This document shows, piece by piece, positions 6,781 through 7,045 of a DNA stretch of 7,045 nt. Numbering within the stretch: the stretch's first letter is position 1; every line of letters begins with the position of its first letter. The notes under the pieces were generated by a model. It was not told the origin of the DNA. It saw only the letters and a program-made list of their open reading frames with translations, and made no database searches. Source of the stretch: Suttonella ornithocola (GTDB lineage: Bacteria > Pseudomonadota > Gammaproteobacteria > Cardiobacteriales > Cardiobacteriaceae); the NCBI RefSeq assembly GCF_001889065.1, contig NZ_LWHB01000174.1, positions 1 to 7,045 of the forward strand. Reading direction: 5' to 3'. A program made the translations under genes and the position numbers.

Positions 6781-6914
6781 TGGGACCTTTGCAAAATTCC
6801 GTTTTATACTAATTTTTGCTACTAGTAAAAAAATCTAACGCTATGATTTTAATTTGTTTTCAAAATTTAAAAAATTGAAATTTTTCTATTTTATGTTTTT
6901 TTATAAAAGTCTCA
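6781..6914 (+). mobile_element. MITE-like element, copy 2 (134 bp, opposite orientation to copy 1)
   Basis: It is near-identical to the reverse complement of bases 282-414, with about eight substitutions and one inserted base by eye. The left end is well kept (TGGGACCTTTGCAAAA). The right end has decayed (ATAAAAGTCTCA where copy 1 has GCAAAGGTCTCA), so its terminal inverted repeats are no longer perfect. It has no ORF. Its decay suggests it is older than, or less constrained than, copy 1. Together the two copies bracket all intact genes of the window. Confidence 0.8.
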
Positions 6915-6941
6915 CTTTGAAAATAAAATCCTATCTCCAAG

Positions 6942-6972
6942 CGCTGTATGCATTTTTTTTGGGAGCCTTGCT
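6942..6972. repeat. Inverted repeat, right arm
   Basis: This 31-bp segment, CGCTGTATGCA, a run of T, then GGGAGCCTTGCT, pairs with 6734-6762. The T run is two bases longer than in the other arm. Beyond base 6972 the two arms diverge at once, so the repeat has a sharp outer edge. Confidence 0.75.
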
Positions 6973-6985
6973 TATATTATAAAAG

Positions 6986-7000
6986 TGTTGCTTGGCAACA
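6986..7000. repeat. Small hairpin
   Basis: TGTTGC and GCAACA flank a TTG loop, giving a perfect 6-bp stem. No T tract follows it directly, so it is not a typical terminator. Its meaning is unknown and it may be chance. Confidence 0.3.
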
Positions 7001-7045
7001 GCAGTTAAGATTCATTTAGTAGTTGATGTTTTATGGTAATCTGGT

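Larger units (their letters stand above)
6525..7045. other. Right-end non-coding region with nested repeats
   Basis: This stretch of about 520 bp upstream of cdd has no convincing gene. From left to right it holds the cdd promoter region, about 150 bp of unassigned AT-rich sequence, one arm of an inverted repeat (6734-6762), the second MITE-like copy (6781-6914), the other arm (6942-6972) and a small hairpin (6986-7000). A 61-codon - strand frame from 6778 runs through the left arm but resembles no known protein and has no ribosome binding site. Bases 7001-7045 show nothing recognisable. Confidence 0.6.

Noticed and set aside
1..7045. CRISPR arrays, tRNA or rRNA genes, and DNA uptake sequences (Neisseria GCCGTCTGAA, Haemophilus AAGTGCGGT)
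   Set aside because: None was found on reading either strand.

Overview
The window looks like chromosomal DNA from an AT-rich Gram-negative bacterium, most likely a gammaproteobacterium. The cytidine deaminase is the long two-domain type known from Escherichia coli and relatives. The mobile-element debris (IS630-type transposase pieces, and repeats whose ends resemble the IS5/IS1106-type ends I recall from Neisseria) suggests a mucosal lineage such as Moraxellaceae or Cardiobacteriaceae. That placement is inference, not something read directly.

Layout. Bases 1-281 are insertion-sequence debris: the C-terminal end of an IS630-family transposase on the + strand, frameshifted at its last catalytic glutamate, abutting tail to tail the N-terminal piece of a similar transposase on the - strand. 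Bases 282-414 are a 133-bp non-coding element with perfect 16-bp terminal inverted repeats (MITE-like). After an AT-rich gap comes a two-gene + strand operon: an MFS transporter (671-1795) overlapping by ATGA a fused aminodeoxychorismate synthase component I / aminodeoxychorismate lyase (1792-3591), two enzymatic steps toward p-aminobenzoate and folate. An AT-rich spacer holding a palindrome and a good sigma-70-like promoter leads to a PiT-family phosphate transporter (3904-5415). Convergent with it, on the - strand, is a second two-gene operon: cytidine deaminase cdd (6513-5701), then by another ATGA overlap a 60-residue membrane-anchored protein of unknown function (5704-5522). The right end (6525-7045) has no convincing gene. 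It holds the cdd promoter region and a second copy of the MITE-like element in opposite orientation (6781-6914), itself sitting between the arms of a separate ~30-bp inverted repeat.

How it works together. The genes are ordinary housekeeping and transport functions (folate precursor synthesis, phosphate uptake, pyrimidine salvage) and I see no evidence for a new multi-gene system. The less ordinary points are that the whole gene block lies between two inverted copies of one MITE-like repeat, that the repeats at the right end are nested, that an uncharacterised small membrane protein is coupled to cdd, and that IS remnants are stacked at the left end.
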